Shown here piece by piece: positions 20,048 to 29,169 of a DNA stretch of 64,000 bases. Within the stretch, counting starts at the first letter, position 1, and the number at the start of each line of letters is the position of its first letter. Made by a program: the position numbers and the translations under genes. Source of the stretch: Verrucosispora sioxanthis (lineage in GTDB: Bacteria; Actinomycetota; Actinomycetes; Mycobacteriales; Micromonosporaceae); contig NZ_SAIY01000001.1 in the NCBI RefSeq assembly GCF_010560025.1, forward strand, positions 930,001 through 994,000, in the 5' to 3' direction. Below the pieces are notes generated by a model. It did not search any database and had not been told where the DNA came from. It was given only the letters and a program-made list of their open reading frames with translations.

Positions 20048-21073
20048 CTACCCCCGCACGGTATCCCCCGGGTGGGACAATCGTGCGGCCAGCGCGGCGA
20101 GTTGATCGGCGTACTCGATCCGGCCGGCCCAGTCCGCCGGCCAGCCGGCCATCCCGTTGGCCGCGCCGACGAAGGCGCCGGCGAGGGCGGCTATCGAATC
20201 GGAGTCTCCGGCGCTCCGCGCACCCCGGGCCAGCGCGTCGACCGGGGCGTCCGGATGCCGGAGTGCGCAGTACAGGGCCGCCGTGAGCGCCTCCTCCGCG
20301 ATCCAGCCCGCACCGGTGACGCGACACGGATCGTCGCCGTCGTCCGGGGCGGCCAGGGCCGCGTCGAGTCGGCCCAGCGCCAGGAGGCACTCGTCCCAGC
20401 CACGGGCGATGAACTCCTGCGGCGTCCGCTCGCCCGGCCGTTGCCACAGCTCACCGAGCCAGTCGGCCCGGTAGACCGTGCGCTGCTGCCGAGCCCGGGC
20501 GGTGAGCAGGCCAGGAAGGTCGGTCAGCGGAGCACCGTCGACGAGCAGCCGCACGGCGTACGCGGTCAGCTCGCTCGCCGCCAGCCCGGTCGGGTGTCCG
20601 TGGGTCAGGCCGGCCTGGAGCTGGGCCAGCCCGGCCAGGGTGTCCAGGTCGACGTCGAGCAGCCCGACCGGGGTGACCCGCATGTTCGCGCCACACCCCT
20701 TCGAGCCGGCCTCGGTGGCCTGCTGCCAGGGCAGGCCCCGGGACAGTTCGGCGCAGGCCCGCAGGCAGGTCATCCCCGGCGCACGGTTGTTGTCCGGGCT
20801 GGCCGCCCAGTCCAGGAACCGGCGGCGCAGCAGCGGCTCCACCGCCTCGGCGGCGTACGCCGGCGCGTCGTGCAGCGCCCAACCCACCGCCAACGCCATC
20901 TGGGTGTCGTCGGTGACCAGCGCCGGATCACCGACCAGCTCACGCGGACCGGTGGTCCCGTAGCGCCTGTCGATCTCGGCGACGGTGAGGAACTCGGTGG
21001 GCTTGCCGAGGGCGTCACCGAAGGCGAGCCCGAAGAGCGAACCGGCGACGCGCTGCGGCGCAAGGCTGATCAT
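20048..21073 (-). CDS. ADP-ribosylglycohydrolase family protein
   Basis: A 341-residue DraG/ARH-like hydrolase expected to remove ADP-ribose from proteins, nucleic acids or small molecules using two divalent metals. The metal ligands appear in TDDTQMALA near the N-terminus and AGDSDSIAALAGAFVGA near the C-terminus, with GSKGCGANMRVTPVG between. ATG 21073 gives the expected start QRVAGSLFGLAFGDALG. It sits 42 bases upstream of ligA on the same strand, so co-transcription with an NAD-consuming ligase is plausible, though a functional link is only inferred. No ADP-ribosyltransferase is seen in the window. Confidence 0.9.
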   Translation of the reverse strand: MISLAPQRVAGSLFGLAFGDALGKPTEFLTVAEIDRRYGTTGPRELVGDPALVTDDTQMALAVGWALHDAPAYAAEAVEPLLRRRFLDWAASPDNNRAPGMTCLRACAELSRGLPWQQATEAGSKGCGANMRVTPVGLLDVDLDTLAGLAQLQAGLTHGHPTGLAASELTAYAVRLLVDGAPLTDLPGLLTARARQQRTVYRADWLGELWQRPGERTPQEFIARGWDECLLALGRLDAALAAPDDGDDPCRVTGAGWIAEEALTAALYCALRHPDAPVDALARGARSAGDSDSIAALAGAFVGAANGMAGWPADWAGRIEYADQLAALAARLSHPGDTVRG

Positions 21074-21175
21074 GACCGTGATGATGCCCGCCGCCCGCAA
21101 GTCCGCGCAGCGCCCGGTCGGACCCCACGGTCGGCCTGCCGGCCCGGCCGAGGCCGGCACCGGCAGGCCGGGCGG

Positions 21176-21544
21176 TCAGTCCCAGCAGAGGCAGAAGGGG
21201 TGTCCGGCCGGGTCGGCGTAGACCCGGAAGCCCTCGCCCTCGCCGGGTAGCCGGCGGGCGCCCAGGGCCAGGGCCGCCTGCTCCGCCGTCTCGATGTCGT
21301 CGACCGTCACGTCGAGGTGGAACTGCTGGGGCCGCTCCGGATCCGGCCAGGCCGGCGGGCGCAGGTCGAGGGCCCGCTGGAAGGCCAGCCGGGGTTGGTG
21401 GCCGGGCGGCCCGCCGAGCACCACCCACTCGTCATCGTCGGAGTTGTCCCCGATCAGCGGCAGGCCGAGCAGCTCCGAGTAGAAGCCGGCCAACGCGCGT
21501 GGGTCGGGACAATCGATCACCGTCGAACGCAGCTGTCCAATCAT
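21176..21544 (-). CDS. VOC family (glyoxalase/bleomycin resistance fold) protein
   Basis: A 122-residue single-domain vicinal oxygen chelate protein: STVIDCPDPRALAGFYSELLG at the N-terminus, FHLDVTVDDIETAE in the middle and VYADPAGHPFCLCWD at the end, all standard for the fold. These proteins bind a metal and may be lyases, dioxygenases or resistance proteins; substrate unknown. The start could be ATG 21553 (three residues longer); 21544 begins MIGQLRSTV as in relatives. Confidence 0.87.
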   Translation of the reverse strand: MIGQLRSTVIDCPDPRALAGFYSELLGLPLIGDNSDDDEWVVLGGPPGHQPRLAFQRALDLRPPAWPDPERPQQFHLDVTVDDIETAEQAALALGARRLPGEGEGFRVYADPAGHPFCLCWD

Positions 21545-21580
21545 GGCGAGCATCGTGCCCGGTGGGTACGACGGAAAACC

Positions 21581-22579
21581 TCACTCCTCGGACAGCCGGC
21601 GGCCGGCGTCCCGACAGGCGGCCAGAACCGCCCGAGCGTATGCGGCATCGGCACCGGCCAGGCCACAGGCGGGGGTCACCACCACCTGCTCGGCGAGCCG
21701 GCGGCGCGGAAACCCGAGGCGGTCCCAGAGGGTGCGTACCCGGTCGGCCAGGTCGGCGGAGGTCGGTGCGCGACCGCTCGGCGTCGTCGGCGCGGCACCG
21801 GCCAGCAGTCCGAAGCCGGCGTCGAGCGCCTCGCCGAGCGGGTCGAGGTCGGTGAGCAGGCTCAGGTCGAGTGCGACACCGACCGCTCCGGTGGAGCGGA
21901 GCAGGTCCAGCGGCACGTCCGGGGCGCAGCAGTGCACCACGGTCGGCACCCCGACCGCCCCGATCACCGTGCCCAGCAACGCACGGGCGTCACCCGACTC
22001 CACCGCCCGGTAGGCGCCGAGGCCGCTCTCGGTGGGGACGCGGCCGGCCAGCACCGCCGGCAGGCCCGGCTCGTCCAGTTGCAGCAGCACCGAGGCGCGC
22101 GGCAGCCGGCGGGTCACCGCCTCGACGTGGCCACGCAGCCCTTCGGCCAGCGAGCCGGCCAGGTCCCGCAGCGCGCCGGGGTCGCGCAGCATCCGACCGC
22201 CGATCGGCAGCTCGATCGAGGCGGCCAGGGTCAGCGGTCCGGCCGCCTGGATCTTGAGTGGCCCGGCGTACTCCTCGGCCTGCTCGGCGAGCTGGTCCAG
22301 GTCGCGTTCCATCAGGTCACGGGCCCGGCGCAGGTCGCGGCCGGGACGCGGAGCCACTCGCCACCGCGCCGCGTACAGCTCGATCGGCAACTCCACCAGC
22401 AGACCGCCGGTGCGCCCGATCATGTCCGCACCCGGCCCCCGGGCCGGCAGCTCCGGCAGATGAGGCAGGGCGGGCAGCTCACCGAGGACGATCCGTTGCG
22501 CCTCGGCGATGTCGGTACCCGGCAACGACCCCAGCCCCGTCGCCGAGCCCACTCCCCACGGCAGCCCCTGATCACTCAC
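21581..22579 (-). CDS. Cobalamin-independent methionine synthase (MetE C-terminal/UROD superfamily) protein
   Basis: A 332-residue protein with the TIM-barrel fold of the MetE/uroporphyrinogen decarboxylase superfamily. Visible are an N-terminal GSATGLGSLPGTD, QLDEPGLPAVL, VHCCAPDVPLDLL with the presumed Zn-binding His/Cys, and a C-terminal VVTPACGLAG with the second Cys. It corresponds to only the catalytic half of full MetE, as is usual for the actinobacterial copies annotated methionine synthase. Whether it methylates homocysteine is unproven. It lies in the mnmA-ligA block. Confidence 0.8.
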   Translation of the reverse strand: MSDQGLPWGVGSATGLGSLPGTDIAEAQRIVLGELPALPHLPELPARGPGADMIGRTGGLLVELPIELYAARWRVAPRPGRDLRRARDLMERDLDQLAEQAEEYAGPLKIQAAGPLTLAASIELPIGGRMLRDPGALRDLAGSLAEGLRGHVEAVTRRLPRASVLLQLDEPGLPAVLAGRVPTESGLGAYRAVESGDARALLGTVIGAVGVPTVVHCCAPDVPLDLLRSTGAVGVALDLSLLTDLDPLGEALDAGFGLLAGAAPTTPSGRAPTSADLADRVRTLWDRLGFPRRRLAEQVVVTPACGLAGADAAYARAVLAACRDAGRRLSEE

Positions 22580-22623
22580 CGCCGCAGGGTACCTCCCGCG
22601 ATCCGGCCCGCATCGAGGTCACG

Positions 22624-22677
22624 GCTTGCGGCATGTCGGGCCTTCCCGTCGCCGTGATGGCCCGACATGCCGCAGGC
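22624..22677. terminator. Inverted repeat downstream of mnmA
   Basis: Arms of 19 bases, 22624-22642 (gcttgcggcatgtcgggcc) and 22659-22677, pair with a single G-T exchange around a 16-base loop. It lies between the mnmA stop (22719) and the MetE-like start (22579) on the minus strand, so it probably terminates or attenuates transcription there. Confidence 0.65.
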
Positions 22678-22718
22678 CGCGACCGATACTCCACCGGGGG
22701 CGAGGGCCGGCGGGGCGG

Positions 22719-23792
22719 TCAGTCGGTGATGGTGGCGGAGCCGAGCACGATGTCGCCGGCCGGATCGGGGCGGTAGGCGACGATGGCCTGGCCGGCGGCG
22801 ACGCCGCGCACCGGGCGGCGCAGGTCGGCGTGGAGGGTGTCGGCGTCGACCGTGACGGCGGCGGGCACCACCACGCCGTGGGCGCGCAACTGCACCTCGC
22901 ACTCGATCGGGCCGTCGGGTCGCGGCCCACCGGTCCAGACCGGGCGGGTGGCCCGCACCGTGGTGACCTCCAGCGCCTCCGCCGGGCCGACGGTGACGGT
23001 GTTCGTCTTCGGCGTGATGGAGAGCACGTAGCGGGGCCGGCCGTCCGGGGCCGGCCGGTCCAGATGCAGACCGCGCCGCTGGCCGACGGTGTACGCGTAC
23101 GCACCGGCGTGCTGCCCCACCACCGCACCGGTGGTGGCGTCGACCACGTCGCCGGGGGCCTCGCCGAGGCGCTGGGCCAGGAAACCCCGGGTGTCACCGT
23201 CGGCGATGAAGCAGATGTCGTGCGAGTCCGGCTTGTCGGCGACGGCGAGCCCGCGCTCGGCGGCCTCCTGCCGGACCTGCGCCTTCGTCGAGTCGCCCAG
23301 CGGGAACATCGAGCGGTCCAACTGCTCGCGGGTGAGCACGCCCAGCACGTACGACTGGTCCTTGGCCGCGTCGACGCTGCGGCGCAGCAGTCCGTCGGAG
23401 CCGAGCCGGGCGTGGTGCCCGGTGACCACCGCGTCGAACCCCAGGGCCACCGCCCGGTCCAGCACCGCGGCGAACTTGATCTTCTCGTTGCAGCGCAGGC
23501 ACGGGTTGGGGGTACGCCCGGCCGCGTACTCGGCGACGAAGTCGTCCACCACATCGGCGTGGAAGCGGTCGGCCATGTCCCAGACGTAGAACGGGATGCC
23601 GAGCACGTCGGCGGCCCGCCGGGCATCCCGCGAGTCCTCCAGCGTGCAGCAGCCCCGGGCCCCCGTGCGGTAGGTCTGCGGGTTGCGCGCCAACGCCAGG
23701 TGCACACCGGTCACGTCATGCCCGGCCTGCACCGCCCGCGCCGCCGCCACGGCGGAATCCACGCCGCCGGACATCGCCGCCAACACCCTCAC
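22719..23792 (-). CDS. mnmA: tRNA-specific 2-thiouridylase
   Basis: A 357-residue MnmA that thiolates U34 of tRNA for Lys, Glu and Gln. The N-terminal PP-loop [10 protein letters not shown] binds ATP. The two catalytic cysteines are in [11 protein letters not shown] near residue 98 and [15 protein letters not shown] near 195. Start chosen at GTG 23792 (RVLAAMSGG follows): the purine-rich ribosome site is about ten bases away, whereas GTG 23801 is too close to it. Its upstream neighbour is the cysteine desulfurase that presumably supplies persulfide sulfur, a standard pairing. Confidence 0.96.
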   Translation of the reverse strand: MRVLAAMSGGVDSAVAAARAVQAGHDVTGVHLALARNPQTYRTGARGCCTLEDSRDARRAADVLGIPFYVWDMADRFHADVVDDFVAEYAAGRTPNPCLRCNEKIKFAAVLDRAVALGFDAVVTGHHARLGSDGLLRRSVDAAKDQSYVLGVLTREQLDRSMFPLGDSTKAQVRQEAAERGLAVADKPDSHDICFIADGDTRGFLAQRLGEAPGDVVDATTGAVVGQHAGAYAYTVGQRRGLHLDRPAPDGRPRYVLSITPKTNTVTVGPAEALEVTTVRATRPVWTGGPRPDGPIECEVQLRAHGVVVPAAVTVDADTLHADLRRPVRGVAAGQAIVAYRPDPAGDIVLGSATITD

Positions 23793-23840
23793 CCGGACCA
23801 CTCTCCCTTCCCACCGAGCCTATCCCCGCCCGGCACCGGC

Positions 23841-25016
23841 TCAGCGGGGCGTACGCGGTGCCGCCGCCCGCCGGGCCCGTTCCACGGCCCCCGGGAGAGC
23901 GGCGATGAGCGCGTCGATGTCCTCGGTCGTGCTGGTGTGGCCGAGGGAGAAGCGCAGTGACGAGCGGGCCCGGTCGTCGTCCGCGCCCATCGCCAGCAGC
24001 ACGTGGGAGGGCTGCGCCACCCCGGCGGAGCAGGCCGAGCCGGTCGAACAGGCGATGCCCTGGGCGTCCAGCAGGAGCAGCAGCGCGTCCCCCTCGCAGC
24101 CGGGAAAGGAGAAGTGCGCGTTGCCGGGCAGCCGGTCGGTCGGGTCGCCGTTGAAGACCACCTCGGGGACCGCCTGACGGACCCGCCGCACCAGGTCGTC
24201 ACGGAGCGCGGCCAACCCGGCCGCGTACTCCTGCTGGCCCTTGACGGCCGCTTCGACGGCGACCGCGAAGGCGACGATGCCGGCCGCGTCGAGCGTGCCG
24301 GAACGCACGTCCCGTTCCTGTCCACCACCGTGCAGCAGCGGTACCGCCGCCACGTCCCGGCCGAGCAGCAACGCGCCGACGCCGACCGGGCCGCCGAGCT
24401 TGTGACCGGTCACGGTGAGCGCGGCGACGCCGCTGGCGGCGAAGTCGACGGGCACCTGCCCGACCGCCTGGATGGCGTCGGTGTGGAACGGCACCCCGTA
24501 CTCGGCGGCCACGGCGGCCAGCTCAGCGATCCGCTGGACGGTGCCGACCTCGTTGTTGGCCCACATCGCGGTGACCAGCGCCGCCCGGTCGCCGTGTTCG
24601 GCCAGCTCGGTGCGGAGTACGTCCGGGTGCAACCGGCCGGACCCGTCGACTGGCAGCAAGCCCACCTCGGCGCCCTCGTGCCGGTCCAGCCACTCCACCG
24701 CGTCGAGCACGGCGTGGTGTTCGACGGCACTGGAGATCACCCGGCGCCGCCCGGCTGCGGCGGCCCGGCGCGCCCAGAAGATGCCCTTCACCGCGAGGTT
24801 GTCACTCTCGGTACCACCACCGGTGAAGATCACCTCAGACGGCCGGGCCCCCAGCGCGGCGGCCACCCGCTCCCGCGACTCCTCCACCCGCCGACGGGCG
24901 CGCCGGCCGGACGCGTGCAGGGAAGACGCGTTGCCGACCTCGCGGGCGGTCGCGACGTACGCCTCCAATGCCTCGTCGAGCATCGGAGTGGTCGCGGCAT
25001 GATCCAGGTAAGCCAT
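23841..25016 (-). CDS. Cysteine desulfurase (IscS/NifS-like)
   Basis: A 391-residue PLP enzyme converting cysteine to alanine and enzyme-bound persulfide. It opens YLDHAATTP, has the PLP Lys in [13 protein letters not shown] near residue 205 and the catalytic Cys in the loop [14 protein letters not shown], as in group I IscS-type enzymes. ATG 25016 directly follows a GTG. Downstream lies mnmA, so its main client is probably tRNA thiolation; Fe-S cluster assembly may use another (SufS) enzyme elsewhere. Confidence 0.95.
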   Translation of the reverse strand: MAYLDHAATTPMLDEALEAYVATAREVGNASSLHASGRRARRRVEESRERVAAALGARPSEVIFTGGGTESDNLAVKGIFWARRAAAAGRRRVISSAVEHHAVLDAVEWLDRHEGAEVGLLPVDGSGRLHPDVLRTELAEHGDRAALVTAMWANNEVGTVQRIAELAAVAAEYGVPFHTDAIQAVGQVPVDFAASGVAALTVTGHKLGGPVGVGALLLGRDVAAVPLLHGGGQERDVRSGTLDAAGIVAFAVAVEAAVKGQQEYAAGLAALRDDLVRRVRQAVPEVVFNGDPTDRLPGNAHFSFPGCEGDALLLLLDAQGIACSTGSACSAGVAQPSHVLLAMGADDDRARSSLRFSLGHTSTTEDIDALIAALPGAVERARRAAAPRTPR

Positions 25017-25076
25017 CACGATTCAGCCTAACGACCACTCCGGTGCCGACCGCAGACCGGATTGCCTGACGGGACG

Positions 25077-25726
25077 TCAAACCGGTGACGCGGTCACCAC
25101 GATGTTGTCCCGGTAGCGGCGAGCCTCGGCGTCGAACGGCCCGCCACAGGTGATGAGGGTCAGGCGGGGACGCCCGTCGCGAGCGAAGTACCGCTCCAGC
25201 GGAATCTTCGTCTTGTCGTATTCCTCCCGGGCCACCACCCGGTAGGTCCGCTCGGTCCCGTCCTCGCCGGTGGCCGTCACGGTGTCCCCCGGTGTCAGTT
25301 CCCGCAGCCGGTAGAAGGCACCCCTGCCCTGATCGGCGCTGTCGACGTGCCCGGCGATCACCACCGAGCCGGACTCGGCCTCCAGCCCGGGGCCGTAGCG
25401 GTACCAGCCGATCTCGTCGACGCTTGGCGGCACGTCGAACTCCTGGGTGCGCTCGTCGACGCCGACCGGGTCGACCCGCGCGGTGACCCCGATCGCGGGG
25501 ATGCGCAGCCGGACCGGGCGCACCGGTTCGGCGTCGTCCGGCAGCGCGCCGGGGCCACCGCCACGGCCGGTCCGGTGCGCGCCGCAGTGGGGCTGGCCAG
25601 GGCGGCGGCCTGCTCGGTGCCGACACTTCCCGCCGGCCGGGACACGACCGCCACGACCGCCGCGACGGCGAGCGCGGCGGCGCCGGCGGCCACCGCCGCC
25701 AGCGCCGCACGGTTGCCGACGGTCAC
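25077..25726 (-). CDS. Class F sortase, apparent internal frameshift
   Basis: The C-terminal catalytic domain is clear: RLRIPAIGVTARVDPVGV, the His in VIAGHVDS, the Cys in LTLITCGGP and the Arg in YRDNIVV. The N-terminal membrane anchor (VTVGNRAALAAVAAG..., then an Ala-rich linker) is encoded in another frame, starting at GTG 25726. That GTG overlaps the TGA of the upstream DUF4397 gene as GTGA, so it must be the natural start. The two frames meet near 25545-25560 in a GGCCCCGGCG run, where one inserted or missing base would join them. As written, translation from 25726 would not reach the catalytic residues. Sequencing error or a recent mutation are both possible. Confidence 0.82.
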
Positions 25727-26553
25727 CGGCGACCCGACCGGACGACAGCCGCCCGCGCCCCACCCGCGACCAGCAGCAGGAGCCCGGTGCCCGCCAGGGC
25801 GTACCACCAGGTGCCGAGACCGGTGTCGGCCTGCCCGCCCGTGCCGCTCGGCACGCCGGACGGTGCCGAGTGCAGGCCGTCGATGGTCTGCGCGACGACG
25901 GAGAGGTTCTCCGCCTCGGCGGAGCCGATGGCGTAGACGATCGTCGCCGTGCCCTCGCGCAGGTTGAGGTCGGCCGGCCCGATCACCACGGTGTCGGTGC
26001 CGGCGAGTACCACGTCCGCCGAGACGCTGCCGGCGTCCACGTCGCCCTTGGCCTCGTTCGGGTTGGTCAGGCCCTCGAAGACCGGGCTGCCGCCGGCCCG
26101 CACGTCCACGGCCGGCGCGGCGGCGGTGTGCCGGACGATCAGCCGGGCCTTGCCGGCGTCGACCTTCGCGGTGTCGTTGACGAAGGGGGTGATGGTCGGC
26201 TCGCCGTCGGCGTTGAGGTGGGCGGCGATGCTGATGTTCGCCCCACCGGGCACCTCGGCGTCGTCGGCGGTGAGGATGGCCTCGCCGATCGGCTCACCCG
26301 GCCTGGTCAGCGCGAGGTCGTACTGCCCCTCTGGCAGGTCCAACGGACCGGCCACGTCACCGGGCTCGAAGTTCTCCAGGGTCTTTTCCCCGTTGACGTA
26401 GACGTCGACCGGGGTGTCCGGGATGCCGTGCACGACGGAGACCTTCGAGTCGGCGGCGTACGCCGGGGTCGCCGTCGCGATGCCGGCGCCGACGAAGGTC
26501 AGCGCGGCGACCGCACCACCCGCGGCGACGCGACGAAGGTACGCGAACTGCAT
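25723..26553 (-). CDS. DUF4397 secreted, membrane-anchored protein
   Basis: A 276-residue exported protein with a signal peptide ending TATPAYA near residue 33 and two DUF4397 beta-domain repeats (VSVVHGIPDTPVDVYVNG; LIVRHTAAAPAVDVRAGG). A Gly/Ser-rich spacer, a C-terminal membrane helix (about 245-265) and a short RSGRR tail follow. No clear LPxTG precedes the helix. The stop overlaps the sortase start by four bases, so the two are translated together. DUF4397 proteins paired with class F sortases are frequent in actinobacteria and probably form a cell-surface unit; the role is unknown. Confidence 0.9.
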   Translation of the reverse strand: MQFAYLRRVAAGGAVAALTFVGAGIATATPAYAADSKVSVVHGIPDTPVDVYVNGEKTLENFEPGDVAGPLDLPEGQYDLALTRPGEPIGEAILTADDAEVPGGANISIAAHLNADGEPTITPFVNDTAKVDAGKARLIVRHTAAAPAVDVRAGGSPVFEGLTNPNEAKGDVDAGSVSADVVLAGTDTVVIGPADLNLREGTATIVYAIGSAEAENLSVVAQTIDGLHSAPSGVPSGTGGQADTGLGTWWYALAGTGLLLLVAGGARAAVVRSGRR

Positions 26554-26738
26554 GTCTGCCTCCTGATGTTTCGTGCCACTTCGTCATGCTTGCTGTGCAC
26601 CCCGAGTTACGCCGACAGCTCGCCGCCCGGATGCGGGCGGCGGCGACTTTCTTTTTCCGGCGGCAACCGCATCCGTCGGGCACCGCCCCGACGTAGGGAG
26701 GTCGACAAGACGCTGGGCTGACAGAGGGGACGGCGCCG

Positions 26739-27386
26739 GTGCGAGCTACAGTCGGGCATGCCCCCAACCAGGCGAACCGTCCCGTGACCGGGATCCGGCA
26801 GCAACCGGGCACACCCGAGGACGAGCTGGCCCACCGGTTCCGGGCCGGCGACGAGCTTGCGCTGCGTGAGGCGTACGACCGTTACGGTCGGGCCGTTCTC
26901 CACCTGGCCACCAGCACGCTTGTCAACCGCAGCGACGCGGAGGACGCGACCCAGGCCACGTTCGTCGCCGCCTGGCTCGGCCGGGAGACCTTCGACCCGG
27001 CGAAGGGCTCGCTTGTCGGCTGGTTGCTCGGCATCGGCCGGCGCAAGGTGATCGACCGGCTCAGGTCCGCCGCCCGGGAGAACCGGGTGGTCGACACCGT
27101 GCGCCAACTGCCCGAGCCGGCGCCGGCCGGCACTGACCCGGACACCGTGGTCGACCGGCTGGTGGTGGCCGACGAACTGGCGCGGCTGCCGGACGAACAG
27201 CGGCGCATGCTGGAATTGGCCTTCTTCGACGACCTGACCCACCAGCAGATCGCGACGATGACCGGAGTGCCGCTCGGCACGGTCAAGAGTCACATCCGGC
27301 GGGGCATGGCAAGTCTGAAGCGCAGATGGGAGGTGGACGGTGCAGCACCTGGAGCACGACCGGCTGGTATTTCTGGCGCTCGGTGA
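26739..27386 (+). CDS. ECF-type RNA polymerase sigma factor
   Basis: A 215-residue sigma-70 family factor. Region 2 includes FRAGDELALREAYDRYGRAV and DAEDATQATFVAAWLG; region 4 includes LARLPDEQRRMLELAFF and LTHQQIATMTGVPLGTVKSHIRRGM. GTG 26739 follows a GAGGGGA purine run; GTG 26784 is an alternative, discussed as a possible leader-peptide coupling. The next gene begins inside its 3' end and encodes an anti-sigma factor of the RskA type, so release of this sigma probably depends on an envelope signal. Its regulon is unknown. Confidence 0.93.
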   Translation: MRATVGHAPNQANRPVTGIRQQPGTPEDELAHRFRAGDELALREAYDRYGRAVLHLATSTLVNRSDAEDATQATFVAAWLGRETFDPAKGSLVGWLLGIGRRKVIDRLRSAARENRVVDTVRQLPEPAPAGTDPDTVVDRLVVADELARLPDEQRRMLELAFFDDLTHQQIATMTGVPLGTVKSHIRRGMASLKRRWEVDGAAPGARPAGISGAR

Positions 27387-28095
27387 GAGTGAGGTGGACG
27401 TCTCCGACCGCACCCATCTCGACGCCTGCCCGCACTGCCGGGCCGAGCTGGACAGCCTGCGCCACGTCGCCGGCCTCGGTGCCGCCGGCCAGGAACTGCG
27501 TGATCTGCCCGACCCGCCGGAGCACGTCTGGCAGGGCATCATGGCCGAGATCACCGCGGCGGAGGAACTGCCCCGCCTCGCCGACCGGCAGCGGCCGGAC
27601 GTGACGGATCCGGTCACCACCGGCACTCCCCCGCCGGTGCCTCGCCGGTCACGGCGGGGACGCTGGTCCCGGCTGGCCACCACGGCGGTCACGGCGGTCG
27701 CCGCCGCCACCGTCGCGGTGATCGGCACTGCCGCCGTGCTGCGCGACGGTACGCCCGCCGAGCCGACGGTGCTGGCCAGTGCTCCCCTGGCGGCGTACGG
27801 TTCGACTCCGCCGACGGCCCGTGGTGACGCGCGGGTGCTGGGCAGCGGCGAGTTGCACCTGCACGTGACGAATCTCCCGGCCGTACCGGGGTATTACGAG
27901 GTCTGGCTCATCAACCCGCAGAACATGGAGATGTTCTCGGTCGGTGTGCTCGGCGACGGCTCCGACGTGCTGCTGCCGTTGCCGCCGAACGTGGACCTGG
28001 GGCAGTACTCGGTCGTCGACGTCTCGGCCGAGGAGTTCGACAACAACACCGCCCACTCCGGCGACAGCCTCCTGCGGGGCTCCCTGACGGGCTGA
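27340..28095 (+). CDS. Anti-sigma factor, RskA/zinc-finger type
   Basis: A 251-residue membrane anti-sigma factor overlapping the sigma gene by 47 bases. The N-terminal ASD carries [13 protein letters not shown], the HxxxCxxC zinc-finger signature (His26, Cys30, Cys33). A basic stretch and a single membrane helix at about 109-130 follow, then an RskA-type outside domain with [10 protein letters not shown] and [11 protein letters not shown]. It should hold the sigma factor at the membrane until released. Confidence 0.92.
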   Translation: MQHLEHDRLVFLALGESEVDVSDRTHLDACPHCRAELDSLRHVAGLGAAGQELRDLPDPPEHVWQGIMAEITAAEELPRLADRQRPDVTDPVTTGTPPPVPRRSRRGRWSRLATTAVTAVAAATVAVIGTAAVLRDGTPAEPTVLASAPLAAYGSTPPTARGDARVLGSGELHLHVTNLPAVPGYYEVWLINPQNMEMFSVGVLGDGSDVLLPLPPNVDLGQYSVVDVSAEEFDNNTAHSGDSLLRGSLTG

Positions 28096-28133
28096 TCGGC
28101 GGGCCGGTTCAGCTCCCCGGCCCGCCGATCAGC
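28091..28133. terminator. First of two tandem hairpins between convergent genes
   Basis: A 17-bp perfect stem, 28091-28107 (gctgatcggcgggccgg) with 28117-28133, and a 9-base loop. It begins inside the anti-sigma stop codon region. Confidence 0.75.
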
Positions 28134-28150
28134 TCCCTCGTGCACCGACG

Positions 28151-28188
28151 ACACAGCCGCCGCCCGCAACTGCGGGCGGCGGCTGTGT
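28151..28188. terminator. Second hairpin between convergent genes
   Basis: A perfect 18-bp stem, 28151-28168 (acacagccgccgcccgca) with 28171-28188, around a two-base spacer, ten bases before the etfA stop. It serves convergent transcription from both sides. Confidence 0.75.
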
Positions 28189-28197
28189 GGGTACGAC

Positions 28198-29157
28198 TCA
28201 CTTGCGCTTGCGGATCTCCTCGGCGGCCTGCGGCACGATCTTGAACAGGTCACCGACCACGCCGAAGTCGGCCAGCTCGAAGATCGGCGCCTCGCCGTCC
28301 TTGTTGACCGCGACGATCGTCTTCGAGGTCTGCATGCCGGCCCGGTGCTGGATCGCACCGGAGATGCCCAGCGCGACGTAGAGCTGCGGGGAGACCGTCT
28401 TGCCGGTCTGGCCCACCTGGAACTGGTGCGGGTAGAAGCCGGAGTCGACCGCGGCCCGGGAGGCACCGACGGCACCGCCGAGCAGGTCGGCCAGCTCCTC
28501 GACCAGCTTGAAGTTGTCCGCGTTGCCGACACCGCGACCACCGGAGACGACCACGCCGGCCTCGGTCAGCTCGGGGCGGGAACCCTTCTGCTCGGCCACC
28601 CGGTCGACGACCTTGGCCAGCTTGTCGCTGTCGGTGACCGCGACGGTGAGCTGCTCGACCGAGGCGCTGGCCGCAGCCGGCGTCGGGTTCACCGAGTTCG
28701 GTCGGACGGTGACCAGCGGCAGCCCTCGGGTGACCTTGGACTTCACGATCGTCGACCCGGCGAAGGCCACCTGGGTGGCGGTGCCGTCGGCGGACAGGCC
28801 CACCACGTCGGTCAGGATGCCGTTGTCCAGCTTGACCGCCAGCCGGGCGGCGATCTCCTTGCCCTCCTGGGAGGAGGCGAGCAGCACGGCGGCCGGCTGC
28901 ACCCGCTTGACCAGGTCGGCGACCACGGTGGCCTTCGGCGCCACCAGGTAGCCGTCGATCTCGTCACCCTCGGCCGCGTAGATCTTCTCCGCGCCGTACT
29001 CGCCCAGTTTGCCGGCGAGAGCCTCGGCCGCACCGGCGCCGCCGAGCACCACCGCCGACGGGCTGCCCAGCTCCCGGGCGAGGGTGAGCATCTCCAGGGT
29101 GACCTTCTTGACGCCGAACTCCGCGGTGGCTTCGACGACGACGAGAACCTCAGACAT
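28198..29157 (-). CDS. etfA: Electron transfer flavoprotein subunit alpha
   Basis: A 319-residue EtfA, the FAD-binding subunit of the heterodimer that carries electrons from acyl-CoA and other dehydrogenases. It opens [21 protein letters not shown]. The C-terminal FAD domain has [35 protein letters not shown] and [11 protein letters not shown] in family order. It lies 12 bases after etfB, in a two-gene unit ending at twin terminators. Confidence 0.97.
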   Translation of the reverse strand: MSEVLVVVEATAEFGVKKVTLEMLTLARELGSPSAVVLGGAGAAEALAGKLGEYGAEKIYAAEGDEIDGYLVAPKATVVADLVKRVQPAAVLLASSQEGKEIAARLAVKLDNGILTDVVGLSADGTATQVAFAGSTIVKSKVTRGLPLVTVRPNSVNPTPAAASASVEQLTVAVTDSDKLAKVVDRVAEQKGSRPELTEAGVVVSGGRGVGNADNFKLVEELADLLGGAVGASRAAVDSGFYPHQFQVGQTGKTVSPQLYVALGISGAIQHRAGMQTSKTIVAVNKDGEAPIFELADFGVVGDLFKIVPQAAEEIRKRK

Positions 29158-29169
29158 GTCCTACACCCC

